Source: Roseofilum reptotaenium CS-1145 (GTDB lineage Bacteria > Cyanobacteriota > Cyanobacteriia > Cyanobacteriales > Desertifilaceae). From it: a DNA stretch of 64,000 nt. The notes below the pieces were generated by a model that saw nothing but the letters and a program-made list of their open reading frames with translations, was not told the origin of the DNA and did not search any database. Location: the NCBI RefSeq assembly GCF_028330985.1, contig NZ_JAQMUE010000079.1:124001-188000 (forward strand), in the 5' to 3' direction. Each line of letters starts with the position of its first letter. Position 1 is the stretch's first letter. Shown here piece after piece: positions 8,034-16,771 of the stretch. The position numbers and the translations under genes were made by a program.

Positions 8034-8570
8034 TTAAAAGCGATCGCTCTCTGGAGCCGTTCCTCCAGGATTGAGTCCGGGCTGACTGAGGAAGAAGTTT
8101 TCAGCACTATCATTTTGATACACACAATTGACCTTGGGATTACTGTCAATACTGCCCGTATAAGCAAAAGTATTCATCCGATTCTTACAATCATTAAACT
8201 TATCACGGGGCAGGAGATTGCGCTGTTCCAAAATCACCCAGTTATTGCGCCGGAGTACACATCCCGGTTGCATCGCAGGTTGAGAGATATAGACGCTAAA
8301 GGGGTTTAAGGTAACATACAGGCGAGCATCCATCACCATCGCACTCGCTCCAAATTTCACACATAATTCTGGATCTGGGGCACTGCGATCGATAAAATCA
8401 CGGGAAGCCACATTTTCGGGGGATAGAGTAGTCGTGGAGCTAAAGGCGATCCCAATCCCGATCCCCAGAACAAAGATCCCTCCCATCAAAGCCACCAACG
8501 TATAGTTAAATGGAGAAGATTTGGGGCCAAAATTACCGGTTGATTTGCGTCTTGAGCTGGTTCGAGTCAT
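8034..8570 (-). CDS. DUF3172 family membrane-anchored protein
   Basis: A 178-residue protein of the cyanobacterial DUF3172 family. A basic Ser/Arg-rich N-terminus (MTRTSSRRKSTGNFGPK) precedes one hydrophobic span near residues 26-46 (LVALMGGIFVLGIGIGIAF). The rest is predicted to lie outside the membrane and contains conserved cysteines in PELCVKFGAS, MQPGCVLRRNNWV, FNDCKNRMN and VNCVYQND. An even number of cysteines outside the membrane suggests disulfides. No enzyme motif is seen. It is divergent from psbZ, with about 200 bases between. Confidence 0.75.
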   Translation of the reverse strand: MTRTSSRRKSTGNFGPKSSPFNYTLVALMGGIFVLGIGIGIAFSSTTTLSPENVASRDFIDRSAPDPELCVKFGASAMVMDARLYVTLNPFSVYISQPAMQPGCVLRRNNWVILEQRNLLPRDKFNDCKNRMNTFAYTGSIDSNPKVNCVYQNDSAENFFLSQPGLNPGGTAPESDRF

Positions 8571-8774
8571 AAATTTTAGATTAGCACAGAGGAACGGGAG
8601 AAGCGGGGTTGAGCCACTCTAAACTCTAGTATGACGAGTTTGGCCACAGATTGCCTACTGATGCGATCGCCCCAGCCGCCAAAACTCTTTTGCTTGGTGC
8701 CATGAGGCACTATAGTAAAACAAAGGCCATACCTGGCTCAACCCATTTGCTTGCTCGTGTTAGGAGAGTACATT

Positions 8775-8963
8775 ATGTCAATTCTATTTCAACTATCCCT
8801 ATTTGCCTTAGTTCTTTTATCCTTTGTCTTAGTAGTGGCTGTTCCCGTTGCCTATGCTCTTCCCCAAAACTGGGAACAATCTAAACCCTTGCTGTATGTT
8901 GGTTCTGGATTCTGGGCGATCCTAGTTGTCCTGGTTGGCATCTTGAATTTTTTTGTGGTTTAA
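8775..8963 (+). CDS. psbZ: Photosystem II protein PsbZ (Ycf9)
   Basis: A 62-residue peptide, the exact usual length of PsbZ. It begins [17 protein letters not shown] and ends GILNFFVV, with two membrane spans separated by the lumen/stroma loop [12 protein letters not shown] that is diagnostic of the family. PsbZ sits at the edge of the photosystem II core and affects its packing and antenna contacts. Start ATG 8775 is preceded by TAGGAGAG (8761-8768), a good ribosome site, so the upstream in-frame TTG at 8751 is not needed. It is followed 186 bases later by ribH on the same strand, an arrangement seen in other cyanobacteria. Confidence 0.95.
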   Translation: MSILFQLSLFALVLLSFVLVVAVPVAYALPQNWEQSKPLLYVGSGFWAILVVLVGILNFFVV

Positions 8964-9113
8964 GATTCTGGGCAGGGGGCAATCCTTAGTTATCTTTGAG
9001 ACTAACTGTTGTCCCTCCCTAGAAATAAGCCTTTTCAAGGGCAATGACTTGAAAAGTTGGATGAGAGCAAGCCTTAGAAATGGGGACTATAGCGTTAAAC
9101 ATAGTTCTCCCCT

Positions 9114-9134
9114 TACCGATTACCGATTACTGCG
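9114..9134 (+). repeat. Heptamer repeat before ribH
   Basis: TACCGAT, TACCGAT and TACTGCG lie in tandem, followed by GCGCAAAGTGCTATAACT and the ribH start. The repeat therefore occupies the position of the ribosome-binding region. Confidence 0.55.
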
Positions 9135-9149
9135 CAAAGTGCTATAACT

Positions 9150-9641
9150 ATGACCGTTTTTGAGGGAACATTTACTCAGACCGAGGGACTAAGATTTGCC
9201 ATTATTATTGGTCGATTTAACGACCTCGTAACTGGAAAACTACTCGCTGGGTGTCAAGATTGCTTAAAAAGACATGGGGTAGATATCGATCCAAATGGGA
9301 CTCAAGTCGATTATATCTGGGTTCCGGGGAGTTTCGAGATCCCTCTAGTGGCTCGGCAAATGGCGATCGCCAATCAATATGATGCCATCATTTGTTTAGG
9401 AGCCGTGATCCGAGGCGACACCCCCCATTTTGACTATGTATCGGCTGAAGTGTCCAAAGGCATCGCTGCGGCTGGATTTCAAACCGGAGTCCCGGTTATC
9501 TTTGGTATCCTCACCACCGATACCCTACAACAAGCCCTAGAACGGGCTGGAATTAAAAGTAACCTGGGTTGGAATTATGCCATGAATGCCCTAGAAATGG
9601 CCACCCTCATGCGCCAAATCCCTAAGTCTCAACCATCCTAG
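9150..9641 (+). CDS. ribH: 6,7-dimethyl-8-ribityllumazine synthase
   Basis: A 163-residue enzyme that joins 5-amino-6-ribitylaminouracil with 3,4-dihydroxybutanone 4-phosphate in riboflavin synthesis; it forms pentamers or 60-mer capsids in the cytosol. Seen motifs are [17 protein letters not shown] near residue 18, [10 protein letters not shown] near 53-62 and [15 protein letters not shown] near 87-101, with the catalytic His in PHFD. Length is normal. Start ATG 9150 is forced by the family N-terminus. No Shine-Dalgarno sequence is visible; the heptamer repeat and a GCGC-type element directly precede the start. No other rib gene is close. Confidence 0.95.
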   Translation: MTVFEGTFTQTEGLRFAIIIGRFNDLVTGKLLAGCQDCLKRHGVDIDPNGTQVDYIWVPGSFEIPLVARQMAIANQYDAIICLGAVIRGDTPHFDYVSAEVSKGIAAAGFQTGVPVIFGILTTDTLQQALERAGIKSNLGWNYAMNALEMATLMRQIPKSQPS

Positions 9642-9760
9642 TAGACTGACCCTCTTCCCAATCTGCGCGCCCATATCGTCTTCGCGTCCGGAGTGTCCCC
9701 GTGTCCCCCTGTCTTCTTCTCAGACTCCCCCTCAACAAGTTTTAGACTAGGGGACTGGTA

Positions 9761-9788
9761 TTGAAGTACAAAAATAGGGTATTATAGA
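9761..9788 (+). promoter_or_regulatory. Candidate sigma-70-type promoter for rpsA
   Basis: TTGAAG (9761-9766) and TATAGA (9783-9788) are separated by 16 bases, about 140 bases before the S1 start. This fits a housekeeping promoter with a long leader. Confidence 0.4.
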
Positions 9789-9820
9789 ATGTCTGTGTTA
9801 TAAGCAGATTCGGGTTATTC

Positions 9821-9929
9821 CCAGGGTAACTGGTACAACCCCCTTGTAGAGGTTTGGAGGCTGCGAAAATGCGTCCCCACTGTAAACCCCAGCAAAAGAT
9901 ACGGAGATAATTACTAGGAAATCATTCGC
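9821..9929 (+). promoter_or_regulatory. Structured leader of rpsA with cobalamin-box-like sequence
   Basis: The 5' leader contains GGGTAACTGGTACAACC (9824-9840) and GCGTCCCCACTGTAA (9871-9885). These recall the conserved core segments of cobalamin riboswitches (GGGAA, GGTNNAA, CCACTGTAA). The usual distal AGCCAGGAGACC segment is not found, so it may be a diverged or unrelated RNA structure such as an S1 autoregulatory leader. Family assignment is tentative. Confidence 0.25.
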
Positions 9930-11051
9930 ATGGTCAATCAGGAATTAATGGCTACAGACATCGGTTTTACGCACGAAGATTTTGCTGCACTGCTCGATAA
10001 ATATGACTATCATTTTAGCCCCGGCGATACCGTAGCTGGTACGGTTTTCAGTCTGGAGCCAAGGGGCGCTCTGATTGACATCGGCGCGAAAACCGCAGCA
10101 TACATTCCCATTCAGGAAATGTCCATTAACCGCATCGATACCCCAGATGAAGTCTTACAGTCTAACGAAACCCGTGAGTTCTTTATCCTTACCGATGAAA
10201 ATGAAGATGGACAACTGACCCTCTCCATTCGCCGCATCGAATATATGAGAGCGTGGGAAAGAGTCCGGCAACTGCAAGCAGAAGATGCAACAGTTAGGGC
10301 CCAGGTATTCGCCACAAACCGAGGTGGAGCCTTAGTGAGAATTGAAGGACTCCGGGGATTTATTCCTGGTTCCCATATTAGCACTCGCAAACCGAAAGAG
10401 GATTTAATGGGTGAAGAGTTGCCCTTAAAATTCTTGGAAGTGGATGAAGACCGTAATCGTTTAGTTCTCAGCCACAGAAGAGCGCTTGTAGAACGTAAGA
10501 TGAACCGCTTGGAAGTGGGCGAAGTCGTCTTAGGGATGGTACGCGGTCTCAAACCTTATGGAGCATTCATCGATATCGGTGGAGTCAGTGGTCTACTGCA
10601 CATTTCCGAGATTTCCCACGACCATATCGATACGCCCCACAGTGTATTCAATGTCAATGATGAGATCAAAGTGATGATTATTGACTTGGATGCCGAGCGA
10701 GGCCGGATTTCTCTGTCTACCAAGCAACTCGAACCTGAACCGGGCGATATGGTTAAGAATCCCGATTTGGTTTACGATAAAGCCGAAGAAATGGCAGAGC
10801 GCTATCGCCAAAAACTCCGCGCTCAAGCTGAAGGGATTGAACTTCCTCAAGAAGGCTCGACTCCAACGGCTGAAACTCCTGTAGAGGAAGGGACAGCAGA
10901 AGAGACACAAGAGTCGGTTGAGGCTGTAGAAGAAGCCCCAGCAGAACCCCAGGTAGAAAATGAGGCTGAGGCTGAGGCTGAGGCTGAGGCATCGGAGCCG
11001 GAAGAAACGGTTTCAGACATCCCAGAAGAACAGTTAGCGGCTGCTGAATAG
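9930..11051 (+). CDS. rpsA: 30S ribosomal protein S1
   Basis: A 373-residue S1 with three S1/OB RNA-binding domains at about residues 30-98 (GDTVAGTVFSLEPRGALIDI), 115-180 (VRAQVFATNRGGALVRI) and 195-265 (GEVVLGMVRGLKPYGAFIDI). This is the short cyanobacterial/plastid form rather than the six-domain enterobacterial one. S1 holds mRNA at the small subunit, which matters where Shine-Dalgarno sites are weak, as in many genes here. The tail after residue 290 is strongly acidic and includes an EAEAEAEAE run encoded by repeated GAGGCT units near 10963-10989. A long leader precedes it. Confidence 0.93.
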   Translation: MVNQELMATDIGFTHEDFAALLDKYDYHFSPGDTVAGTVFSLEPRGALIDIGAKTAAYIPIQEMSINRIDTPDEVLQSNETREFFILTDENEDGQLTLSIRRIEYMRAWERVRQLQAEDATVRAQVFATNRGGALVRIEGLRGFIPGSHISTRKPKEDLMGEELPLKFLEVDEDRNRLVLSHRRALVERKMNRLEVGEVVLGMVRGLKPYGAFIDIGGVSGLLHISEISHDHIDTPHSVFNVNDEIKVMIIDLDAERGRISLSTKQLEPEPGDMVKNPDLVYDKAEEMAERYRQKLRAQAEGIELPQEGSTPTAETPVEEGTAEETQESVEAVEEAPAEPQVENEAEAEAEAEASEPEETVSDIPEEQLAAAE

Positions 11052-11148
11052 AAACCAAGGAAGGAGCTATGAGACCCTGGTGTGGGTGGGCGAGTCCCAC
11101 CCAACTTTTTGTTATGGCGCTTCGCGCTAGGGAATAGGGAGTCGAAGT

Positions 11149-11889
11149 ATGGTAACCGTTGTATGTCACGATCGCCAGTTTGAGAACATCAGCGCTATCC
11201 TATTCGATAAGGATGGAACCCTTGCCCACTCAGAACCTTATCTACGCCATCTGGCCCAGCGAAGAGCGCGCCTTATTGATGCCCAAATCCCTGGAGTCGG
11301 AGAACCGCTACTGATGGCCTTTGGGTTGGACGAACAGGGGTTTAATCCAGCCGGATTAACGGCTGTGGGGAGTCGTCAAGAAAATAAAATTGCAGCAGCG
11401 GCTTATGTGGCTGAAACGGGACGGTGTTGGCTGGAATCGTTGGAAATAATTAACCAAGCGTTCCAGGAAGCAGATCAGGTCATGCAGAATAAGGCCAAAG
11501 AAACAGTAGTACTGCCTGGAGTGGCTGAAGTGTTCGACCGTTTGCGGCGATCGCATCTAAAATTAGGCGTAGTCTCCTCCGATATCCGTGAAAATATAGA
11601 ACAATTTCTCGATTTTTATCAACTCAGAGACTATATTCAAATTATTCAAGGAGCAGAACCCCACTTAACCAAACCCAATCCTCAAGTATTTTGGTCTGCT
11701 TGCGAACAGTTGGGAGTCTCTCCCCAACAGGTACTGATGGTGGGTGATGCTCCGGGAGATTTTACCATGGCGCGCAATGCCCAAGCCGCCGGAAGCATTG
11801 GTGTGGCTTGGGGATGGAGCCGACCACCGAATCTAGACCAAGCGGATGTAGCGATCGCCAAATTAGACGAAATACAAGCGATCGGTTAA
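11149..11889 (+). CDS. HAD family hydrolase
   Basis: A 246-residue haloacid-dehalogenase-superfamily phosphatase. Motif I is ILFDKDGTLAHSE near residues 17-29 with the nucleophile Asp20, motif II LGVVSSDIREN near residue 138, motif III Lys in LTKPNPQVF, and motif IV VGDAPGDFTMAR near 197-208. The helical insertion between motifs I and II marks a C1-cap phosphoglycolate-phosphatase-like member, though the substrate is unknown. Start ATG 11149 follows a GCGCTTCGCGCTAGGG dispersed element that interrupts the spacing from rpsA. It lies between rpsA and metK on the same strand, with about 150 bases before metK, so it is probably a separate unit. Confidence 0.85.
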   Translation: MVTVVCHDRQFENISAILFDKDGTLAHSEPYLRHLAQRRARLIDAQIPGVGEPLLMAFGLDEQGFNPAGLTAVGSRQENKIAAAAYVAETGRCWLESLEIINQAFQEADQVMQNKAKETVVLPGVAEVFDRLRRSHLKLGVVSSDIRENIEQFLDFYQLRDYIQIIQGAEPHLTKPNPQVFWSACEQLGVSPQQVLMVGDAPGDFTMARNAQAAGSIGVAWGWSRPPNLDQADVAIAKLDEIQAIG

Positions 11890-12042
11890 ATTGGGATGTT
11901 AGCTGGAGTTAAGGATTTTCTGACTCTACACAATTGAATCAACTTTATGGAAACCAGTTCCTAGTTTCTGTAGGCTCTCTTAGACAAGAGATAAAATCAC
12001 TTGATTCGAGTTCAACCTCATTAAACAAAAGGAGATTTTTCC

Positions 12043-13299
12043 TTGGTTCGTCGCTATTTATTTACCTCAGAATCTGTAACTGAAGGCCATCCTGATAAAA
12101 TCTGCGATCAAATCTCAGATACCATCATTGACGCTCTGCTGGCCGAAGACCCTGCCAGCCGTGTAGCTGCCGAAGTCGCTGTCAATACTGGATTAGTCTT
12201 AATCACGGGTGAAATCACCTCCCAAGCCCAAGTCAACTACATTGATCTGGCGCGGAAAAAAATTGCTGAAATTGGCTATGTGCATAGTGAAGGCGGCTTC
12301 ACCAGCAACAGTTGCTCCGTCCTAGTTGCCCTTGATGCCCAATCTCCTGACATCGCTCAAGGGGTTGATGCTGCAGCCGAACAACGGGAAATGTCGAGTG
12401 AAGAGCGCTTTGACTCCACAGGTGCAGGAGACCAAGGGTTAATGTTTGGCTTTGCCTGCAACGAAACCCCTGAATTAATGCCCCTGCCTATTAGTTTGGC
12501 TCACCGCATTTCTCGTCGGTTAGCCGCAGTCCGCAAAACAGGGCAACTCTCCTATCTGCGTCCTGATGGTAAAACCCAGGTGACCGTTGCCTATGAAGAC
12601 GGTAAGCCTGTTGCTATTGATACCGTTTTGATTTCCACCCAACATGCAGCCACCATCGGTGAAGTGACTGACAACACGGAAATTCAGAAAAAAATTAAAG
12701 CGGATCTCTGGGATGCCGTGGTACTTCCTTCATTTTCTGATTTAGAGATCAAACCCGACAGTGCAACCAAATATTTTGTTAATCCTACCGGTAAATTTGT
12801 AGTTGGTGGCCCCCAAGGGGATGCAGGTCTAACTGGACGTAAAATTATTGTTGATACCTATGGTGGCTATTCTCGTCATGGTGGTGGCGCATTTTCCGGT
12901 AAAGATCCCACTAAAGTAGACCGTTCTGCTGCCTATGCTTGCCGATATGCAGCTAAAAATATTGTTGCGGCTGGGTTAGCCGATAAATGTGAAGTGCAAT
13001 TGGGTTATGCCATTGGGGTTGCTCGTCCCGTGAGCATTATGATTGAAACCTTTGGCACGGGTAAGGTCAATGATGACCAATTGTTAGAAGCAGCCCAAAA
13101 GGTCTTTGAATTCCGTCCGGCGGGAATTATTGAAACCTTTGGCTTGCGTACCCTACCCCAGGAACGGGGAGGACGTTTCTATCAGGATGTAGCCGCCTAT
13201 GGTCATTTCGGCCGAAATGACTTAGATCTGCCCTGGGAAAAAACCGATAAAGTGGAATTACTTAAGGAAGCCGTAAGTGCAGCCACGACAGCCGGTTAA
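12043..13299 (+). CDS. metK: S-adenosylmethionine synthetase
   Basis: A 418-residue enzyme that makes SAM from methionine and ATP in the cytosol. Motifs are [14 protein letters not shown] near residues 12-25, [10 protein letters not shown] near 126, and [14 protein letters not shown] near 259-272, all intact. The start is an unusual TTG at 12043: it gives [12 protein letters not shown], aligned with the usual N-terminus, and AAAGGAGA (12027-12034) sits at a correct distance; no ATG or GTG fits. The product feeds all methyltransferases, including the two at the left end of the window. Two consecutive hairpins follow the stop. No SAM riboswitch was recognised in the 150-base upstream gap. Confidence 0.96.
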   Translation: MVRRYLFTSESVTEGHPDKICDQISDTIIDALLAEDPASRVAAEVAVNTGLVLITGEITSQAQVNYIDLARKKIAEIGYVHSEGGFTSNSCSVLVALDAQSPDIAQGVDAAAEQREMSSEERFDSTGAGDQGLMFGFACNETPELMPLPISLAHRISRRLAAVRKTGQLSYLRPDGKTQVTVAYEDGKPVAIDTVLISTQHAATIGEVTDNTEIQKKIKADLWDAVVLPSFSDLEIKPDSATKYFVNPTGKFVVGGPQGDAGLTGRKIIVDTYGGYSRHGGGAFSGKDPTKVDRSAAYACRYAAKNIVAAGLADKCEVQLGYAIGVARPVSIMIETFGTGKVNDDQLLEAAQKVFEFRPAGIIETFGLRTLPQERGGRFYQDVAAYGHFGRNDLDLPWEKTDKVELLKEAVSAATTAG

Positions 13300-13317
13300 C
13301 TTGACTCAAAACCTTAG

Positions 13318-13350
13318 CCAGTAGGGGGAATCATGAACGGACCCTACTGG
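13318..13350 (+). terminator. First metK terminator hairpin
   Basis: CCAGTAGGG (13318-13326) pairs perfectly with CCCTACTGG (13342-13350), 19 bases after the metK stop, and AGTATTTTCC follows. It forms the first of two tandem hairpins. Confidence 0.65.
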
Positions 13351-13362
13351 AGTATTTTCCTG

Positions 13363-13401
13363 AAAAGCGATCGCTTGCTAAACTTAGAAGCGATCGCTTT
13401 T
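13363..13401 (+). terminator. Second metK terminator hairpin built of two HIP1 sites
   Basis: AAAAGCGATCGCTT (13363-13376) pairs over 14 bases with AAGCGATCGCTTTT (13388-13401). The inner CTAA/TTAG can extend the stem. A T-rich tail (TTTTATTT) follows. Each arm contains a full HIP1 octamer, so the terminator is made from the genome's most common octamer. Confidence 0.8.
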
Positions 13402-13496
13402 ATTTAGCAAGGAACTCGTTAAGTTAGGACCGCTAAATTGTGGGTTTAAGAAACAGGCAATGGAGAACAGAAAATGTCTTAGTTTTCTCTTCCCTT

Positions 13497-13568
13497 TCTA
13501 TAGAACTTCTCTCTTGTGGAGGAATACAGCTTGAAGCCTTAGATCCTAAGCAATACAAGCTATTGTCC
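13497..13568 (+). repeat. Dispersed 75-base repeat, copy B
   Basis: This stretch matches 6396-6466. Both copies begin TTCTATAG, share a CTCTCTT segment, then ACAGCTTGAA and AAGCTATTG. After the shared part the flanks differ. Confidence 0.55.
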
Positions 13569-13933
13569 CTATTCCCTAGCGCGAAGGGCCATATACCCCT
13601 CTTCTGTCAGTTTCGGAAATCGCGATCGCTGTATCCCCTATAGACAGAGATATTTGCCGATCTGACTAGATTTTTGAGTTTCTGTTAGGAAAAAACGTCG
13701 CGATCGCGGATGCGGCAAGAGTTCTAGAATTCAGTCAAGACAAGTGTTTTCCCAGTTTGACAGAAGAGGGATACAGCAGTTTCCTCTGGTATGCGGTACA
13801 TAAATGGCGGTTTTTAACGATAGCCAGAATAGCTCAAAGCTAGATTGAGTATGCTATTCACTCCCCCCACTCCCCCATTCCCCCACTACCGCGCGAAGTG
13901 CTGTATCACTACTGTATGATCTTGCATTTGACA

Positions 13934-13949
13934 AGGGGCTTAAACCCCT
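13934..13949. repeat. AGGGGCTTAAACCCCT palindrome
   Basis: A 16-base near-perfect palindrome nearly identical to the one at 2757-2774. It is not next to a gene end here, so it is better called a dispersed element than a terminator. Confidence 0.45.
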
Positions 13950-14240
13950 GGTTATTATATAGGGCAAGAAATCAATTTATATTTAGAGTTTTCAGTACAT
14001 TCACTCTTCAAAAAATAAAATATGTAGGAAAACTTAAAGAATATTAGTGACTCTTGGTTTCCCTGTATAGTTATTCCTGAAAACTGAACTGAATCTAAAA
14101 AATACTGTATGCTAAAAGAGAGACAATATTAAGAGCTTCCTTTGTCCTAGAAAAAACGGGTGTCAGGAGTCTCAGTTTCTTTAAAATTCAACCTTTGAAA
14201 TTTTTTTCCCTAAAAACTTAACTTTTTTTAACTTAACGCC

Positions 14241-14615
14241 ATGATTGTTCATCAAAATCCATTAAGGAAGTTTGACATTTACCAACAGTCTCCTCGTAAA
14301 AAGCGGTACATCAGCATTGTTGCTTATTTTGACCGCCATGGCATCCTGAATGACTATGTTGTACTCAACAAAAGTCTCAAGGTAGATTGGGCCAGAGTCA
14401 TTTTCCAGACCATCTCTCTGAAACTGTTGATGGCTTCTTTTCTGGGTTTAGAAGGATGCCAAAAAGTGACGGTCAAAGGTGAAGGATTTAAGGCTGTGGT
14501 TATGCCCATTAATAGTGGATATCGAGCCATGATCTATGAGCAATGCTCTGAACTCGAAGAAACATTAAGCAATGTCAAAAATGATTATACTAGTCGCCTG
14601 GTTAATTATAACTAG
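14241..14615 (+). CDS. Hypothetical protein, 124 residues
   Basis: I do not recognise this protein. It starts MIVHQNPLRKFDIY at ATG 14241 after a T-rich, A+T-rich leader without a clear Shine-Dalgarno site. The sequence is soluble and well balanced, with likely beta strands (RYISIVAYFDRHG, VTVKGEGFKAVVMPI) around one hydrophobic helix (ISLKLLMASFLGL), which argues for a real folded domain. No catalytic motif, cysteine pair or signal peptide is seen. It stands alone: an 840-base repeat region lies upstream and 164 bases separate it from the phosphonate-type binding protein downstream. Confidence 0.5.
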   Translation: MIVHQNPLRKFDIYQQSPRKKRYISIVAYFDRHGILNDYVVLNKSLKVDWARVIFQTISLKLLMASFLGLEGCQKVTVKGEGFKAVVMPINSGYRAMIYEQCSELEETLSNVKNDYTSRLVNYN

Positions 14616-14779
14616 GAAATTACTCCATCAACCTTCTACAAGAAAAAGGGACATGGGCAAAATTTTCACGGAGGACTGGGGATTTGATCGGATGGTATTC
14701 TCAGCGTAAACTCAGGAAAATTAGGTATTAAATGAATAGATTAATTCCTGACCAGACCGGTTAAGTAGGTTTGGTCTAA

Positions 14780-15697
14780 ATGATGTCCTACAAACCGATC
14801 AATTGTATGCAACGCTGGATCAAACAGATTTTACTGGGGTGCTTAACCCTAATCACCATTATCTCCTGTAGTCAATCTAATCCTGATAATGCTCAACTGA
14901 CAGAATTGAAATTTGGAGTTGGGCCGTATTTTCCGACTCCTGGTGAAAACCGAAGCCAGTTTGAACCGTTATTTAACCAACTGGCAGAAGGGATAAATCT
15001 TAAAGCTGATGTGACGGTGACGGAAGACTGGGTGGGAATTTCCGAAGCCTTGAGATCGCGGACCCTAGATGTAGCCTGGTTAGGCCCGTGGGGCTATGTC
15101 TTGGCCAACCATAATGATCCGTCGATTGAAGCGATCGCCACCGTAAAATATAAAGAACAACCGGTTTATTACTCTATTCTCATGGCTAAAGCGGATGCGC
15201 CCTTTGATACCCTCGATGAAGCGATCGCCCAAAGTCAGAACGGTCCCAAACTTAAACTCAGTTTAGCCGACGTTGGCTCTACATCCGGCTGGCTGATTCC
15301 CCAAGGAGAATTTAAGCGACGCGGTATCGATCCAGAAGCTGTATTTGACTACAATGAAGGGGCATCTCACGCAGCCCAGGCGATCGCCGTTTTAGAAGGT
15401 CAAGTTGACATTGCCTCTGACTATGACCGGAATATAGATGTCCTCAATAGCACCGGACGCATCGACCGTTCCCAACTGAAAATCATCTGGCAATCCGATC
15501 CTCTCCCCAATGATCCGATTGCCGTGCGTGGTGGACTGTCTCCAGAGCTTAAAGCTCAATTGCAACAACAGTTAGCGAATCTTTCAGTAGAAGAAGCACA
15601 AACCCTATTGCCAGAAAACTATACCGGGTTTGTACCTTCCGATGGCAGTAACTATTCACCCATCCAAGCAGCCGGTAAATCAGTCGGTAAGCTCTAA
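14780..15697 (+). CDS. PhnD-type phosphate/phosphonate substrate-binding lipoprotein
   Basis: A 305-residue periplasmic binding protein of the PhnD-like family. The signal ends in a lipobox-like ITIISCS near residues 26-32, so it is probably a lipoprotein. The first domain opens with LKFGVGPYFPTPG near residue 43; ALRSRTLDVAWLGPWGYVLA and DVGSTSGWLIPQGEFKRRG are the ligand-loop signatures of the family (GSTSGW). PhnD relatives bind phosphonate, phosphite or other oxyanions; the ligand cannot be read from sequence. It is 78 bases before the permease gene, with heptamer repeats between. Confidence 0.85.
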   Translation: MMSYKPINCMQRWIKQILLGCLTLITIISCSQSNPDNAQLTELKFGVGPYFPTPGENRSQFEPLFNQLAEGINLKADVTVTEDWVGISEALRSRTLDVAWLGPWGYVLANHNDPSIEAIATVKYKEQPVYYSILMAKADAPFDTLDEAIAQSQNGPKLKLSLADVGSTSGWLIPQGEFKRRGIDPEAVFDYNEGASHAAQAIAVLEGQVDIASDYDRNIDVLNSTGRIDRSQLKIIWQSDPLPNDPIAVRGGLSPELKAQLQQQLANLSVEEAQTLLPENYTGFVPSDGSNYSPIQAAGKSVGKL

Positions 15698-15737
15698 TGC
15701 TGGTCATGGGTCATGGGTAATGGGTTGCCCTCTATGC

Positions 15738-15773
15738 CTTTTGCCTTTTGCCTATTCCCTATTCCCTATTCCC
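15738..15773 (+). repeat. Heptamer repeat before phnE-like gene
   Basis: Two TTTTGCC-type units and three TATTCCC units run in tandem and end 2 bases before the permease ATG at 15776. The repeat takes the place of a ribosome-binding site. Confidence 0.6.
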
Positions 15774-15775
15774 TA

Positions 15776-16627
15776 ATGACTAAACTCGAACCGAGATCGC
15801 TCCATTCTTTCTCCAAGTGGGAGTCTATTCTCAATACCCATGAGCAAGAGCAGCGCAGTTTAGGACGACTGCTGAAACGAGGATTTTGGGGAGTCGTGGC
15901 GATCGCCGTTTTAATCGCTAGTTGGCGGTTATCGGAAATCTCTCCAGCAGACTTTTGGACGGGTTTACCGCGCTTGGGGAATTGGTTAACGCGACTTTGG
16001 CCCCCGGATTTTGCGGAATTACCCGATTTTTTAATCGCTACGGCTGAAACCTTGGCGATCGCCATTATGGGAACCCTCACCGCCATGATCGCCGCTATTC
16101 CCCTCTCTGTCTGTATCGCTCGACCCCTCTCTCCCATTCCCCAACTCGCTCCCGTCTTGCGTTTGCTACTCAATCTTCTGCGGGGTATTGATACAGCGAT
16201 CTTTGCCCTCTTTTTCGTCTCCATTGTCGGATTAGGCCCCTTTGCTGGGGTTTTAGGAGTCGCTTTTCATACAACTGGATCAATGGCCAAGCTCTATGTT
16301 GAAGTTCTAGAAACTTTGCCATTAGAGCCGATAGAGGCGATCGAAGTAACAGGAGCCGATCGTCTGCGGACATTTATTTTTGCGGTTCTTCCCGAAGCCC
16401 TCCCTGGACTCATTGGTATTACGCTCTACCTCTGGGAATTTAACGTGCGCTCCTCTGTCATTCTCGGTATTGTCGGTGCAGGAGGAATCGGTTATGAAGT
16501 GCTGGTGAGCCTGAAACTGTTGGATTTTTCCCGCTTAACCACAATTTTGTTATTGATTTTAGCCATGGTGAGTGCGATCGATGCCCTCAGTGCCTATGGA
16601 CGAAAGCAATTAACCCTTAATCCTTAG
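15776..16627 (+). CDS. PhnE-type ABC transporter permease
   Basis: A 283-residue inner-membrane permease. Start ATG 15776 (MTKLEPRSLHSF) is preferred because the longer frame only translates heptamer repeats. Hydrophobic spans lie near residues 40-58, 98-125, 131-160 and 235-275. The cytoplasmic EAA-type loop EAIEVTGADRLRTFIFAVLP near residue 185 is the contact for an ATPase, and VGAGGIGYEVLVS is typical of PhnE. No phnC-like ATPase lies in the locus. Either an ATPase is encoded elsewhere or the set has lost transport. It sits between two binding-protein genes. Confidence 0.85.
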   Translation: MTKLEPRSLHSFSKWESILNTHEQEQRSLGRLLKRGFWGVVAIAVLIASWRLSEISPADFWTGLPRLGNWLTRLWPPDFAELPDFLIATAETLAIAIMGTLTAMIAAIPLSVCIARPLSPIPQLAPVLRLLLNLLRGIDTAIFALFFVSIVGLGPFAGVLGVAFHTTGSMAKLYVEVLETLPLEPIEAIEVTGADRLRTFIFAVLPEALPGLIGITLYLWEFNVRSSVILGIVGAGGIGYEVLVSLKLLDFSRLTTILLLILAMVSAIDALSAYGRKQLTLNP

Positions 16628-16771
16628 TACTTATAGCCGTTCCCTCCCCCCACGTCCCCATTCCCCCATACCCTATCCATCTCTTATCCAAACGATAACC
16701 TCACTCAGAGAATCCATCTTCTATACTGGGGTCATCTATGTTCGTTTTTTCTCCTTAAGAGGATAACTGGG

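Larger units (their letters stand above)
13403..14240. other. Long gene-free region with dispersed repeats
   Basis: This gap of about 840 bases has no supported coding frame. It holds copy B of the 75-base dispersed repeat, GGGAAT and CGCGAAG elements, several HIP1 sites, a CCCCCACTCCCCC run near 13865-13888, the AGGGGCTTAAACCCCT palindrome and then an A+T-rich stretch likely to carry the promoter of the next gene. Confidence 0.55.

Noticed and set aside
10753-11169. Antisense frames over the end of rpsA
   Set aside because: They mirror the acidic GAGGCT-repeat tail of S1 and show only low-complexity Pro/Gln or Ser/Ala runs.
11890-12042. Possible SAM riboswitch before metK
   Set aside because: No SAM-I, SAM-II or SAM-V consensus segments could be recognised.
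13440-13643. 67-residue frame in the long gap after metK
   Set aside because: It translates the 75-base dispersed repeat and GGGAATA-type elements.
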